A DNA stretch of 64,000 nt from Diacronema lutheri (taxonomy: Eukaryota > Haptophyta > Pavlovophyceae > Pavlovales > Pavlovaceae). Position numbers and translations under genes: made by a program. This document shows, piece after piece, positions 53,662 to 63,300 of the stretch (the first letter of the stretch is position 1; the number at the start of each line of letters is the position of its first letter). The stretch covers positions 248,001-312,000 of the forward strand of contig JAGTXO010000008.1 in NCBI GenBank assembly GCA_019448385.1. Reading direction: 5' to 3'. Under the pieces are notes generated by a model. It did no database searches. It had not been told where the DNA came from and was given only the letters and a program-made list of their open reading frames with translations.

Positions 53662-54338
53662 AGCTGCAGCCTCTGCTGCGCGGCAACGAGCGGCTCGCAT
53701 GGCAGCACGCCGTTATGTTGGCCAACGGGCAAACTCGACGTCGCGTGTGTCGGTGCCGGCGCGGTTGCCAGCGGCGCGCCGGACTCGATTTGCGCGCGGG
53801 ATCCGAGCGCTGCATGGATCGGCGCGAAGCAGGAACCTTGAGCGTGTCGAGCGCCGTCCGGGTCGCGCGGTCGCTTCGAGCCCATCACGAGCAGCTGCGA
53901 GTCGGAAAAGCAGCGAGAGTGCGAACACGCGCGCCGCGGCGGAAACGGCGGCGCGCCGTCCGCGCGCGCGCCGGACGGGGCAACTGCCGGAACCGACGGC
54001 TGGATCATCATGACCTGCTGTGCGAGCGCAGAGCGCATGCAGCCTGACGACACGACCTCCACTTCGACCGCCTCGCTCGCAACAAGCGCAATGAGAATGT
54101 GGTCCATGAACGTATGCCGCCCGACGCAGCGCTCGACGTCGGACGCGATCTCAAAGTCGACGAGCGCCAACTCGCCCTGGATGTCGACATGCTCGACGCG
54201 CTGCTGGCATCTTGCGCGCAGGAGGTCCTCGAGGGCGTCGGGTTGCGCGCCCGAGGGAACGCCGATGATGAGCAGCCGCTTCCGCGCGGCTCCAGCGCTC
54301 GTAGGTGGAGAGCCACCAGCCGCGGGACCGCGGGGCAT
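51861..54338 (-). CDS. Gln-rich protein with zinc knuckle and RRM-like N-terminus, three exons, intact copy
   Basis: Exons 54,338-52,506, 52,285-52,081 and 51,934-51,861 have good splice sites (CAG|GTGACG, GACG|GTAAGC, acceptors CGCAG and CAGCAG) and consistent phases, giving 703 aa. Residues 20-100 (KRLLIIGVPSGAQPDALEDL; LALVDFEIASDVERCVGRHT) have the strand-helix pattern of an RRM-like fold. Poly-Gln (29 CAG) follows, then a C-x2-C-x4-H-x-C knuckle (YKCSRCGKPKRGHVC), then more Gln-rich sequence (LQLQLQQQQYALWQQLRLAQ). Exons 2 and 3 encode a compact tail (AFGVLGVESLSPSLFMASPE; LELSDVDQVLSKALLLDKEG). A nucleic-acid-binding or transcriptional regulator is likely from composition; no exact family recognised. 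Confidence 0.72.
53574..53660. repeat. (CTG)29 repeat, poly-Gln in copy 2
   Basis: Same unit count as the tract in copy 1. Confidence 0.92.
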
Positions 54339-54501
54339 TCTCCACGACGGGGGCAGCGTTGTCAAAAAGGTCGTGAGAAAGTTGAAAGTTTGACCCTCTT
54401 CTCCTTAAGACATCCTCATTATCAATTTACGGGCGTCGTGATATAGTAACCCACGTAAGAATTCCGACAATATCATACCGGAAAATAAATTTTGAAATTT
54501 T

Positions 54502-55065
54502 TCACTCGTGCGCCGAGCCGGCAGCGCGCGCGGCGTCGAAGAGCGCCTGCTGCGCCCGCTCGAGCTCCTCGGCAGGGAGTTTCGGCCCCGCAGGTCGCCT
54601 GCGCTTGCGCGATGCCGGGCTGCTCTTCAGCTCGGCGAGCTCCGCGTCCACCGCGTCCGCGTATGCGCGAAACTCCAGTAGACGCAGCGCCTTGCTCACG
54701 TGCTCAGGCTGAATCACTTTCTTCTTGTCCGCGTCGCACAGTGCGCCACTCTCGGATGCGAGCGCCCGCAAGAACTCGTGCACGCATGCGCCGACTGCCT
54801 CCATCACGCGCGCGTCGCACGTAACGCGCGCCGGCAGGCAGCCCTGCACGACGGCGCGCACGAGCGCTGTGGCGCGCGCGCGCGCGGCGCCCACGGGTGG
54901 GGTGGTTTGACCCCACGGTGGGGTGCAAAAGGGTGTTTTGGGCGCGCTCGCATGAACAAGGGGGCGCAATTTGCGGCGGTGAGGCACAAGCCACGCAGCG
55001 CGAAATGCCATACCCTTTGAGAGAACCTCCACCTTACGCTTCTCGACTGGGTCTTCCTCCTCCAT
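54502..55065 (-). CDS. DR1: NC2-beta (Dr1) histone-fold transcription repressor subunit, two exons
   Basis: NC2-beta pairs with NC2-alpha to bind TBP on DNA and block TFIIA/TFIIB. Exons 55,065-55,014 and 54,866-54,502 join across a 147-base phase-1 intron to 138 aa. The histone fold reads LVRAVVQGCLP, DARVMEAVGACVHEFLRALA, SESGALCDADKKKVIQPEHV and SKALRLLEFRAYADAVDAEL, matching the Dr1 pattern (LP...RV..DA..L......EF..L.S.A...C....KK.I.PEHV..AL..L.F). A basic C-terminal tail (ASRKRRRPAGPK) follows. NF-YB-type or other histone-fold proteins are alternatives, but KKxIxPEHVxxAL favours Dr1. Start codon 32 bases from the divergent next gene. Confidence 0.85.
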   Translation of the reverse strand: MEEEDPVEKRKVEVLSKGMAFRAAWLVPHRRKLRPLVHASAPKTPFCTPPWGQTTPPVGAARARATALVRAVVQGCLPARVTCDARVMEAVGACVHEFLRALASESGALCDADKKKVIQPEHVSKALRLLEFRAYADAVDAELAELKSSPASRKRRRPAGPKLPAEELERAQQALFDAARAAGSAHE

Positions 55066-55097
55066 GCTGATTTAGGGCCGGTGGTCCCATCATCAGC

Positions 55098-55943
55098 ATG
55101 GCCGCAGTCGGCGTGCTGATGGCGATGCTGGTCCTCGTCGCATCGGTCAGGGGGTTGAGTGGACCTGTCACGCGCTTCGAGGGCAGGCGCTTCGTGCCCT
55201 ACGACGAGCGCTCGCCGCGGTCAGCGCTGTCCAGCGAGCTCGTCGACATGCTCAACGCGAAAAAGCGCACGAACATGAACTGGCGAGGTGTCCCAATGCT
55301 GTGCGACGCGCGCGGCGCCCCTCCTCTACGCCGCTCCGCTCGGTGATTGCGCGATGTCGTTCTTGACCCTTTTCTTCCCCCTTTCCTCTTCCCCGCTCTT
55401 TGCAGGAAATCGCCGTTCGACGCCTGCATCCTCATCGAGCTGCTGCGTGAACTCCACCCCGCAACAGTCATCGAGCTCGGCGCTCTTGCGGGCGGGAGCG
55501 CGCTCTTCATCGCGGACCAGCTCAAGGCATTGTCCATTTCACCGTCACACGTGTACTCGATAGACAATTCTGTCGAGCGTCTCCACCCGAATGCGCTCCG
55601 CGCGCAGCTTACGCACAACTTGTCGTTCGTGCCAGCCGACGCGAGAGACCTGGGCGCCATCCTGACGGACGAGTTCATGGCGCAGCTGCCGCATCCAATC
55701 CTCGTGCTCGAGGACGCGCATGTGAATGTTGTGGGCGTGCTCCAATGGTTTGATCGGCACCTGCACGCCGGGGACTACGTCATCATCGAGGACACGGTCG
55801 ACACGCAGAAGGCCAACGCCGTGTCGCATTTTCTTTCGTTGCAACCTACAGGCAAGTACGCGGTCGACGCGCATCTGTGCGACTACTTTGGGCCCAACGC
55901 ATGTTGGTGCCCAAACTCGTTTCTTCGCCGGATGCGCGACTGA
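55098..55943 (+). CDS. CmcI-like class I methyltransferase-fold protein with signal peptide, two exons
   Basis: Exons 55,098-55,300 and 55,406-55,943 join in phase 2 across a 105-base intron with a pyrimidine-rich 3' end, giving 246 aa. Residues 1-20 form a hydrophobic signal peptide (MAAVGVLMAMLVLVASVRGL). The core has the signature of the cephalosporin hydroxylase/rhamnosyl O-methyltransferase (CmcI) family: YRG-like NWRGVPMLKSPFDACILIEL, the SAM loop VIELGALAGGSALFIAD, SIDNS, and VLEDAHVNVVGVLQWF with DYVIIEDTVD. Substrate unknown. The precise join across the intron (VPM-L-KSPFDA) agrees with the family. Confidence 0.8.
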
Positions 55944-55961
55944 TGCATTGCCAATTTCAGT

Positions 55962-56663
55962 TCAGAAGTCGACGAGCAGGTCTACGCGCTTCAGATGAAG
56001 CCCGATGTTCACCTCGGTCGCATTCAGGCCCGAGCTCGTGCCGCTGAGCCCGATGGTCTCAGGGAACTCAACAGCGCCGACGAGGCCGAGCTTGAAGTGG
56101 CCGTCGGCGCCGTCGAGCGGAACCTTGCGCTCGAGCTGCAGTCCGCGCTGGAACACGGACGCGCGCCGGAGTGAGACCTCCATGGCGGTGCGCGTCTCGA
56201 TGGTGCGCAGGTCGAGGCTGGCGATAAATTTGACGCGCGTCGCGACATCCGCGATCCCGGGGAAGAAGAGCGACTTGGACCACTGCAACTCGGGCCCGTG
56301 CAGCCCCAGGTTGCCGCCAAGCAGCTGCTCGGTCCAATCGGTGTGGAAGGTCCAGATGTTGTGCCTCGGGTCGAAATCACCGCCCACCACGAGCTCGGTC
56401 ATGAGCGGGCGGAAACGCTTCCGGATCTTGAGCAGCGTCTCGGGTTTTGCCGTGTACGTGAAGCGGGGCACCAGATTCCCGAGCGTCGCGAGGGTCGCCG
56501 ACAGCGCGGACGGTTCCGGGCCGTCCTCGTCGGCCCTGCTCGACCGACTGGCACCCCTTGGCGCGCGGGGCGCCCCGGCCGCGCTCGATGATGCGGTCGT
56601 CGCAAGGGCCAGCAGGGCGAACACGCGCACGAGTTGCCGCCAGCCGCGCGGCACGGACATCAT
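55962..56663 (-). CDS. Possible plastid- or secretory-targeted protein, unknown function
   Basis: 233-aa single exon. N-terminal hydrophobic helix (QLVRVFALLALATTASSSAA) then a Ser/Ala/Arg-rich stretch, like a signal plus transit peptide of a secondary-plastid alga. The mature part alternates hydrophobic strands (NIWTFHTDWTEQLLGGNLGL; FKLGLVGAVEFPETIGLSGT; ATEVNIGLHLKRVDLLVDF), suggesting a beta-barrel or beta-sheet protein. Family not recognised. Starts 39 bases from the divergent TRM13 start and ends 18 bases from the CmcI-like gene. Confidence 0.6.
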   Translation of the reverse strand: MMSVPRGWRQLVRVFALLALATTASSSAAGAPRAPRGASRSSRADEDGPEPSALSATLATLGNLVPRFTYTAKPETLLKIRKRFRPLMTELVVGGDFDPRHNIWTFHTDWTEQLLGGNLGLHGPELQWSKSLFFPGIADVATRVKFIASLDLRTIETRTAMEVSLRRASVFQRGLQLERKVPLDGADGHFKLGLVGAVEFPETIGLSGTSSGLNATEVNIGLHLKRVDLLVDF

Positions 56664-56702
56664 TCTCAGTTCTCACACCGACTCGGTGCTGAAAAGGCCA
56701 CG

Positions 56703-58319
56703 ATGTCCTCTTCCGCACCGCGCTGCGCCCTCTTCCTCCCCAACAAGAAGCGGCTGTGCAAGTTTGAGGCGCTCGCCGGCTCGCGCTATTGCGTGCACCA
56801 TGAGGGCTCATGCTACGTGCCCTCCGCCGCGCCGGCCGAGGCACATGGCGTGGACGGCGCCAGCCAGGCGCGCGTGCCGTGCCCGCTCGACCCGCGCCAC
56901 TCTGTCTTCGCCCACAAGCTCGCGCAGCATCTCCGCGCGTGCAACCGGCAAAAGGCCCTGGCCACGCTTCACAGACAGGCGTGGTATTCGGAAGGCATGC
57001 ACGCCGCACCGCGAGCCTCAGTACTCGATGCGTGCCCCGTCGACCTGCGCGCGCTTTTTACGCGCATACGGGCCGCGCACGCGACGCTCGCGTCCGCCGG
57101 CGTGCTGCGCAGCGAGGGGCACCAAGCCCTCGCCGCTGGCGAAAGCCACGAGACGTCACCTACAACCACGTCAAGCGAGCGCGCGCCCGAACCCTCACGC
57201 GCGTCGCCTGCGGTCGCTGGCGACGCGCTGGAAGAGCGCGCGGCTGTGGACAGGGGCCTCGCAGAGCCGGACGGGCCCGCGCACGAGGCCGAGCCGGCGA
57301 GCGGCCGCACGCGACCGCTGGCGACGGCCCAAAAGCACGCTGCGCAGTGCTCGGCGCTCGCCGCGCGCATCTTGCGAGCCGTGGCGCTTGGAGGCACGGC
57401 CGTCGCCTTTGTCGAGTTCGGCGCGGGCAATGCGTCGCTCACAGAGGCCGTCGCGAATGCGCTCGATGGCCGAGATCCTGCGGCGCCACGCGCGCAGCTC
57501 GTGCTGATTGATCGCGCCGTGCCGCGCAGGAAGTCCGACGCCCGGCTGCGCGAGCTCGGCCATGCGCAGCTCGCGCGGCTGCGAACGGACATTTGCGACG
57601 TCGACCTTACGCACGTGCAGCAGCTCGACTGGTCGCGCGACATGTGCCGGTGCGCGATGGCCAAGCACCTGTGCGGAGAGGCGACGGACCTGGCGCTGCA
57701 CTGTCTCGTGCGCAGCGCGTCGACCCCCGCACCGCCCGCCGTCGCGAGCCCGCTCGACGACAGCGAGCGCGCGGCCGGCGGCGTTCGACCGTGCTGCGCT
57801 GTTGATCACGTGCTCATCGCGACGTGCTGCCACCATCGCTGCCGTTTCGAGTCGTACGTCAATCGCGCGGCGCTGGTCGAGTGGGGCTTGGCCGGCAGCG
57901 CGTTCCCTGTCGTCTGCGCGCTCTCGCATTGGGCCGTCGCGACGGACGACCGCGCTGGCCAACAGGCCATTGCGGCCAAGTTGGCTGGCGGCCGTGGCGC
58001 GCGTGAGGGCGACGGCGACGGCGACGGCGCGTGCGAGCACGCGGGCGGGTGTCTCAACGAGGTGACTGCGCTCGGCAGGCTCGTCGCCGAGCAGCGGATC
58101 GCAGTCGGCGCGACCGAGCGACGTGCACTCGGCGTGATGGCCAAGGAGCTGCTCGATGCGGGGCGCGCCCTCTTCCTCGCGGCGAGCGGGTACGAGAGCG
58201 CATGGGTGGAGCGTGAGTTCGTGCCAAAGGCCGTCACGCCCGAGAACCGCCTGCTCAGGGCGGAGCGGCGGGTGTCGAAGCGCGAGGCGAGGGCCACTGT
58301 TCAGCAAAGTGCCCACTGA
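56703..58319 (+). CDS. TRM13: tRNA 2'-O-methyltransferase TRM13
   Basis: Methylates the ribose at position 4 of certain tRNAs. 538 aa, single exon, start ATG 56,703. A CCCH zinc finger opens the protein (CALFLPNKKRLCKFEALAGS then YCVHH). A U11-48K-type CHHC finger follows (VPCPLDPRHSVFAHKLAQHL then RACN). The methyltransferase domain has VEFGAGNASLTEAVANALDG (about residues 237-256), CAMAKHLCGEATDLALHCLV and LIATCCHHRCRFESYVN, all TRM13 hallmarks. It ends 11 bases from the opposing inositol phosphatase. Confidence 0.9.
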   Translation: MSSSAPRCALFLPNKKRLCKFEALAGSRYCVHHEGSCYVPSAAPAEAHGVDGASQARVPCPLDPRHSVFAHKLAQHLRACNRQKALATLHRQAWYSEGMHAAPRASVLDACPVDLRALFTRIRAAHATLASAGVLRSEGHQALAAGESHETSPTTTSSERAPEPSRASPAVAGDALEERAAVDRGLAEPDGPAHEAEPASGRTRPLATAQKHAAQCSALAARILRAVALGGTAVAFVEFGAGNASLTEAVANALDGRDPAAPRAQLVLIDRAVPRRKSDARLRELGHAQLARLRTDICDVDLTHVQQLDWSRDMCRCAMAKHLCGEATDLALHCLVRSASTPAPPAVASPLDDSERAAGGVRPCCAVDHVLIATCCHHRCRFESYVNRAALVEWGLAGSAFPVVCALSHWAVATDDRAGQQAIAAKLAGGRGAREGDGDGDGACEHAGGCLNEVTALGRLVAEQRIAVGATERRALGVMAKELLDAGRALFLAASGYESAWVEREFVPKAVTPENRLLRAERRVSKREARATVQQSAH

Positions 58320-58330
58320 CAGAATCAATG

Positions 58331-60354
58331 TCACGCCCGGGGCGGCCAGCCCTTTGCGGACCAGTCGCCGCACAGCGGCCCGAGCGCGCGCCTGTGAACG
58401 TGCACGGCCATCGACAGGATGCCGCTCACGCGCCCGCGCCTCGTGAGCGCGACATTGACACGCACGGGCCATTCGGAGCCGATCGCAAAGACGCCGTGGC
58501 CGAGACTGTCGTCCGCGGTGAGCGTGTCCTTGTCCATGACCGAGACGAGGGCGCTCGCCGCGCGCACCGCGTCGGCCGACGCGTACAGCCACGGCAGGGG
58601 CACAACGAGCGGCTGCGCCCAGCTCGGCTCGAGCGTCCGTCGCTGCACGGCGGTGCAGGCTGGCGAGCAAATGCCGTCAGCGATGAGGATGCGCATGTAC
58701 GGGTCGGCGCTCGCGTGCTTGCCGACGTCCGACTTGACGAGGCCCGTCGCGCGGATGGCCGTGCAGACGAGCGCAAATTGCTCGCGCGCCTCGGGCTCGG
58801 CGGGCAGGCGCGGGATCGGCGGAGGGAGCGTGACGCGCAGCCGCGCGTGCACCGGCGTGTGGTCCGAGGTGCACACGTCGGGCGTCGCGTCGTACTCGAC
58901 GAGCGCGGCCGGCTTCCGCCCGGGCCACTCGCGCCAGAGCACGCGGTCGCACCACGAGGGCACGCGCGCTTTCTTCTCGTCGTACGAGCGGAGCGCCGCC
59001 CCGCCGTCAACGGGCTGCGCGCGCTGGCCGGCGACGTGCTCGAAGGTGGGCGCAAAGGCGAGGAAGGCGATGCCGTTGGCGCGATTCGGCCTTGCGCAGC
59101 GAGATGCCGCCTTCGATCTCGACAAAGTCACTCGCGCGCCGCTCCGCCTCCGCCTGGTGCGCGGCCAGGTGCGCGGAGACGAAGCAAACGGAGGTGCCGA
59201 GCACGTCGCAGCACACCGCGAGGCCGCTTGTTGCCGAGCACGTGCGCAATGCCCGTCGCCTCGCCCTGCGACTCAACGCGCGAGACGTGCGGCAACAGCT
59301 CGCGCGCGCAGAAGAGTGCGAGGTGCATCTGCCCGAGCGAGCACGCCGAGAGCAGCGTGTACGCGCCGCCGTCGCCGACCGCTGCGCGCAGCCGGGCAAA
59401 CCAAAAGTCGGCCGAGCTGCGGAAGCCGTCGGGCGTCGGCTTGAAGGCGCACTCCTGCGAGCCGACGGCGATCAGCCCGGCGCCCCGCGGCGCTAGCCAG
59501 TGCCGGCGCAGCTCCTCGACGCCGGGCGGCAGCGCGTTGCCCACGTTCCACGTGAACGCGAGCACGTCGACTTGCGACGGCGCGGGCGGAACGGGGCCCG
59601 CGGCCGGCGCGCACACGGTCGACGCCGGCGCGTACGCAACCTCGACGCAAACCTCGCCGCGCGGCAGCGCGGGCCAACGCGCGAGCGGTGGCGCATTGGG
59701 TGGCAGCTCCGCGACGCGGATGACCGCCTTGCCCACGTAGTCCGAGTTGAGCGAATCCTGGTCCCAGACGTCGATCGTGAGTTTGGCGCCGGACGGCACG
59801 TGCGCAAACTCAAAAACGTCGTTCTACACGGGATTGAGCGTCTGCGCAACCGTCGACGACTTGCGCCGGATGCGCGTCAGACCGTGCGTGAGGAGCAGCA
59901 CGCAGTATGGGTCGGCAAGGCCTGACTTGTCCATCACGGGCAGGTCGCGCGCACCAACGAGCACGACGCGTAACGTGCCCCAAGTGGGCTCGGCGCGCTG
60001 CTCCTCATCCTCAGCTGGCCCGTCCTCCGCCGACCTGCGGTTCCGCCTCGCCACGAAGAACATCCGACCGTCGGCGGCGCGGCGCGCGCCGCTCGCCACC
60101 GACGTCCAGTCCGGTTGCAGCGCGTTTTGACGACCAGACCAAAAAGGGGGGGGAGGAGCCCCTCCTGTGAATGAGGAGGGGCCCTGCTGGGCTTGGGAAT
60201 TTGAAATTCAAACGGTCTGTCTGCTCTTGTGGATGCCAAAGGCCAGCGCGGCCGCGGAGGCGGCGCTGGCGCCCGCGCTGCCCACGCCGAGCAAGCGCTC
60301 CGCCAGCATGCTGAGCCGCTTGCTCGCAGACTCATCTTCGCTCGTAGAGCTCAT
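58331..60354 (-). pseudogene. Inositol polyphosphate 5-phosphatase with two C2 domains, apparently decayed
   Basis: Probable start ATG 60,354 (MSSTSEDESASKRLSMLAER). First C2 domain near 59,975-59,640: LRVVLVGARDLPVMDKSGLA, then LNPV, a TAG at 59,824-59,826 where C2 domains have Trp, then NDVFEFAHVPSGAKLTIDVW in the same frame. The phosphatase part has VDVLAFTWNVGN, IAVGSQECAFK, HVLGNK, CFVSAHLAAHQAEAERRASD, APTFEHV, RVPSWCDRVLW and TSDHTPVHARL. There are frame changes after HVLGNK and before APTFEHV, and the expected FWLGDLNYR catalytic block between SAHLAAH and PTFEH is absent. A second C2 domain forms the C-terminus (VKSDVGKHASADPYMRIL). I read this as a pseudogene of a membrane phosphoinositide phosphatase; sequencing errors could explain part. 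Confidence 0.7.
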
Positions 60355-63300
60355 TGCACGGGTGCATGCGCTCGCGCCTTACCGCGCGCGCGCACCGCGC
60401 ATTCTCGCGCGCGCGCGCACACGCGCTGATGTTCGTCGCGCGCGCGCGCGCCTGCTCGCATTCGTTGCGCTGCTCGCGCAGACGCCAGCGGATGATCTGA
60501 CCGAGACACTGCAGGCGACGGGCAGCCGCGAGATGCAGCAGCTGTGGGCGTCGCTTGCTCCGCGCATAGACGTGCTCCTCGAGGCCGTCGTCGCGTCGTG
60601 CGGGGACGACGGCGCGGCCGGCGCTGACGGGCCGACCGCACGCGCCATCGGCGAGCTTGAGGCCGTCGTCGCGCTGGTTCGCTGCACCATCGGTGCGGAG
60701 GGCGTGACTATCGCGCCGCAGCTCGTGCACGTCGGTGCCGCGCTGCATGACGTGATTTTCGAGCTCGACGGCGATGAGGCGGCCGGACTGCAGGACGCAA
60801 TCGTGTGCATGTGCGAGGAGTGGTGGCGCGGCGAGCGGCCGGCGCGCGAAGGGCTCGTGCCGCAGGCGATCGCGTACGTGCTCGTGCGCGCTCTCGGCGC
60901 CGACGCGACCAACGCCGACGTCCGTCGCGCATGCGCGTTGCGTGGCGCGCTCGGCGCGATCGACTTTGAGGTAGGCGCGAGCGCGAGCCTCAAAAAGCTG
61001 CTGCTGCACGCGCTCATCTGCCCGCGCTTCTTGCGGCACGTGGACGGGCGGCGCTTCCTTGTCGGCCTCTTTGCCCTCTCCGACCGCCTCGTCGCCGAGC
61101 TGCACGCTGCGATCAAGAACCAGCTTCCCGTGTGCCGCCCATCGCTCAGGCTCCAATACTCACACCTCTACGCGCGCGCGTGGCGCGCGGCTGCAGGCGG
61201 CCCGTCGGCCGGCGCGATCGAGCGCGCGGTGCAGGAGCTGATGGTCGGCGCGGTGCACGCGCGCACGAGCGCGATGGCCTCCGCGCTGCGCGCCGCGCTT
61301 AGCGAGGTGCACGCCCTGCAGGGGACGAGTGCGGCCGCCGATGCGATGCTCGCGCGGCTGTACGCGCCTGTGCTGTGGCGCGCGCTCAAGGCGCCCAACC
61401 CGCTCGTGCGTCGCAACGCGGCGGCGCTCTTCTTCGATGTGTTTCCGCTCGCGCCGCTGCCGTCCGTCGTCCCGCCTGCAGCGACGCCGCGCGCGCCGCC
61501 GCTCGCGCGCGCCGAGGTGGACGGGAACGCCGAGAAGCAGTGGGCGCTCGTTGTGCAGCTGCTGCGCGATGACGCGCAGGCGGTGCGCGCGCTCGCGGCG
61601 CACGGCGCGGCGCGCGCGCTCGCACTGCACGGCGGCGGCGCGCCCGTCGGTGTGCCCAAGGCCCTCATCACGCGCCTCGCTGCCGAGCTCGCGCACGACG
61701 CGTCGAGCGCGGCTGTGCGGCACGCCGCGCTCGACGCGCTCCGCTTCTTGCTCGAGTCGGCCGTCGCGCCAGCCGCGCCAGCCGGCGGCGGGGGCAGCGA
61801 CGCGCCGCGCGGCTCGCCGTGCGACACGAGCCACGTTTCGCTCGCGCTGCGCGAGGCGCTCCCCGCCGTCGGCTCACTCGCGCACGACTCGTGCGAGCGC
61901 GTGCGATCGACACTTTTCGCCCTGCTGCTCGCGATGCGGCGCGTCCGCTCGCCCGCGTGGACGGCGGTCGCGCCGGCGGACGCGCTCGCGCGCAGACTGC
62001 CGCTCGAGCGGCCCGCGCTGCGCGCGCAGCTGTGCGCCCTTCTCCTCCCGCACTACCTGCCACCCACCGCCGGCGCCGCCAGCGCGAGCGGAGGCGCCGG
62101 CTTCGGCAAACTGCTCCCGCTGCTGCGCGCGCACCCGGCTGCGGCCTGTACGCTCCTCGCGCAGCCGCCGACAGGCGGCAAGGGCGGCGCGGCGGTGCGC
62201 GCGCGGCTGGCGGCCAGCCTCGTCGAGCTCCTCGCGCGCCATCTGAGCGAGCCAACCGCGCCCACCGACGAGCCCACGGACGACGACGACGGCGCGCGCT
62301 GCTCTGCGCTCGTCGCGCCGCTCGCCGCCCTCGCCGCGCTGCTCGACGCCGAGGCCGTCGCCACTGCGCGCACGCCGGCTGCGGGAGCCGCTGGCGGCGG
62401 CGCACCGGGCGCACCGCCACAAAAGGTGCGCGCCCAGCTTGACACGTCGCTCACGCCATCTCTGGCAGATGCCCTGTGGGCACGTTCTCAGGGCTCGGCG
62501 CTCGCGTGCGACACGCTCCGCCGCATCGCCGCGCGCCTGCCCGAGGGCGCCATGCCTGCCGTGAGCTCGGCGGTGGCGGCGGACTGCGCCGCCGTCTTGG
62601 CCGTCATGCCCACCGACGCGCTGAGCCGCCACGCCACCCGCGCCGACGCCCGCGCCGACGGCGCGGAGGCAAGTGTGCGCGGCGCCAGCCGCTTCGCGGA
62701 GGGCAGCAACGAGGGCGTCCTCGCGTGCGTCTGCGCGTGGGACCGCTCCGGCGCGCTCCTCGAAGCTATCGGCGACGCCCTCGCCGCGCCCCAAGCGGGC
62801 GACGCGCACGGTCAGCCTGAAGCCGCGGCCAGCGTGGGCGCCCGGGCCGGAAAGCGGGGGCGTGCAGTGCCCGCCGCGCCCGCCGCGCCCGCGCGCGAGC
62901 GTCTCGCAGCTGCCGGCCACGCGTGCGGGCTGCTGCTCGAGTGCCTCGATTCTGCGCGCCTGCGCGCCGAGCTGCTCTCCGCGCCGCGCCACCGCGCGGC
63001 GCTTTGCCGCCTGCTGCGCGTGCTCGGCCAGTGGCTGCCCGCTCTGCCCGCGCTCGCCGCGGAGCCGGCGCGCGCCGAGTCGCCGGTGGGCGCGCGCGCG
63101 CCTGCCGCGCTGCAGCTGCTGCGCGCACACGGCAGGCTCGCCCTGGCACTGGCCGCGCTGCCGCGCGACGAGCATCCCCAGCCGCCCGCGCCGCCCGTGC
63201 GCACGGCGAGGCAGGGCGCTCGCGCGGCCGCACGCGGCGGGCGTGCGGGCGGAGCAGCGGCAGCGGCCGCAGCGCCGTCGGTGGACGCCGACGCGAACGC

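Larger units (their letters stand above)
49199..54358. repeat. Tandem segmental duplication, two units of about 2.48 kb, offset 2,677
   Basis: Unit 1 (about 49,199-51,680) and unit 2 (about 51,876-54,358) are in direct orientation with only scattered substitutions. About 195 bases of unrelated, more AT-rich sequence separate them. Each unit contains the whole Gln-rich gene. The high identity, including non-coding introns, shows a recent duplication. Confidence 0.88.

Noticed and set aside
57195-58670. Minus-strand 491-codon frame across the TRM13 and phosphatase 3' ends
   Set aside because: Antisense to the TRM13 methyltransferase motifs; no recognisable domain.
59824-59826. Genome-wide reassignment of TAG as a sense codon
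   Set aside because: TAG is used as the normal stop of the clathrin light chain gene (36,937-36,939), so reassignment is unlikely.
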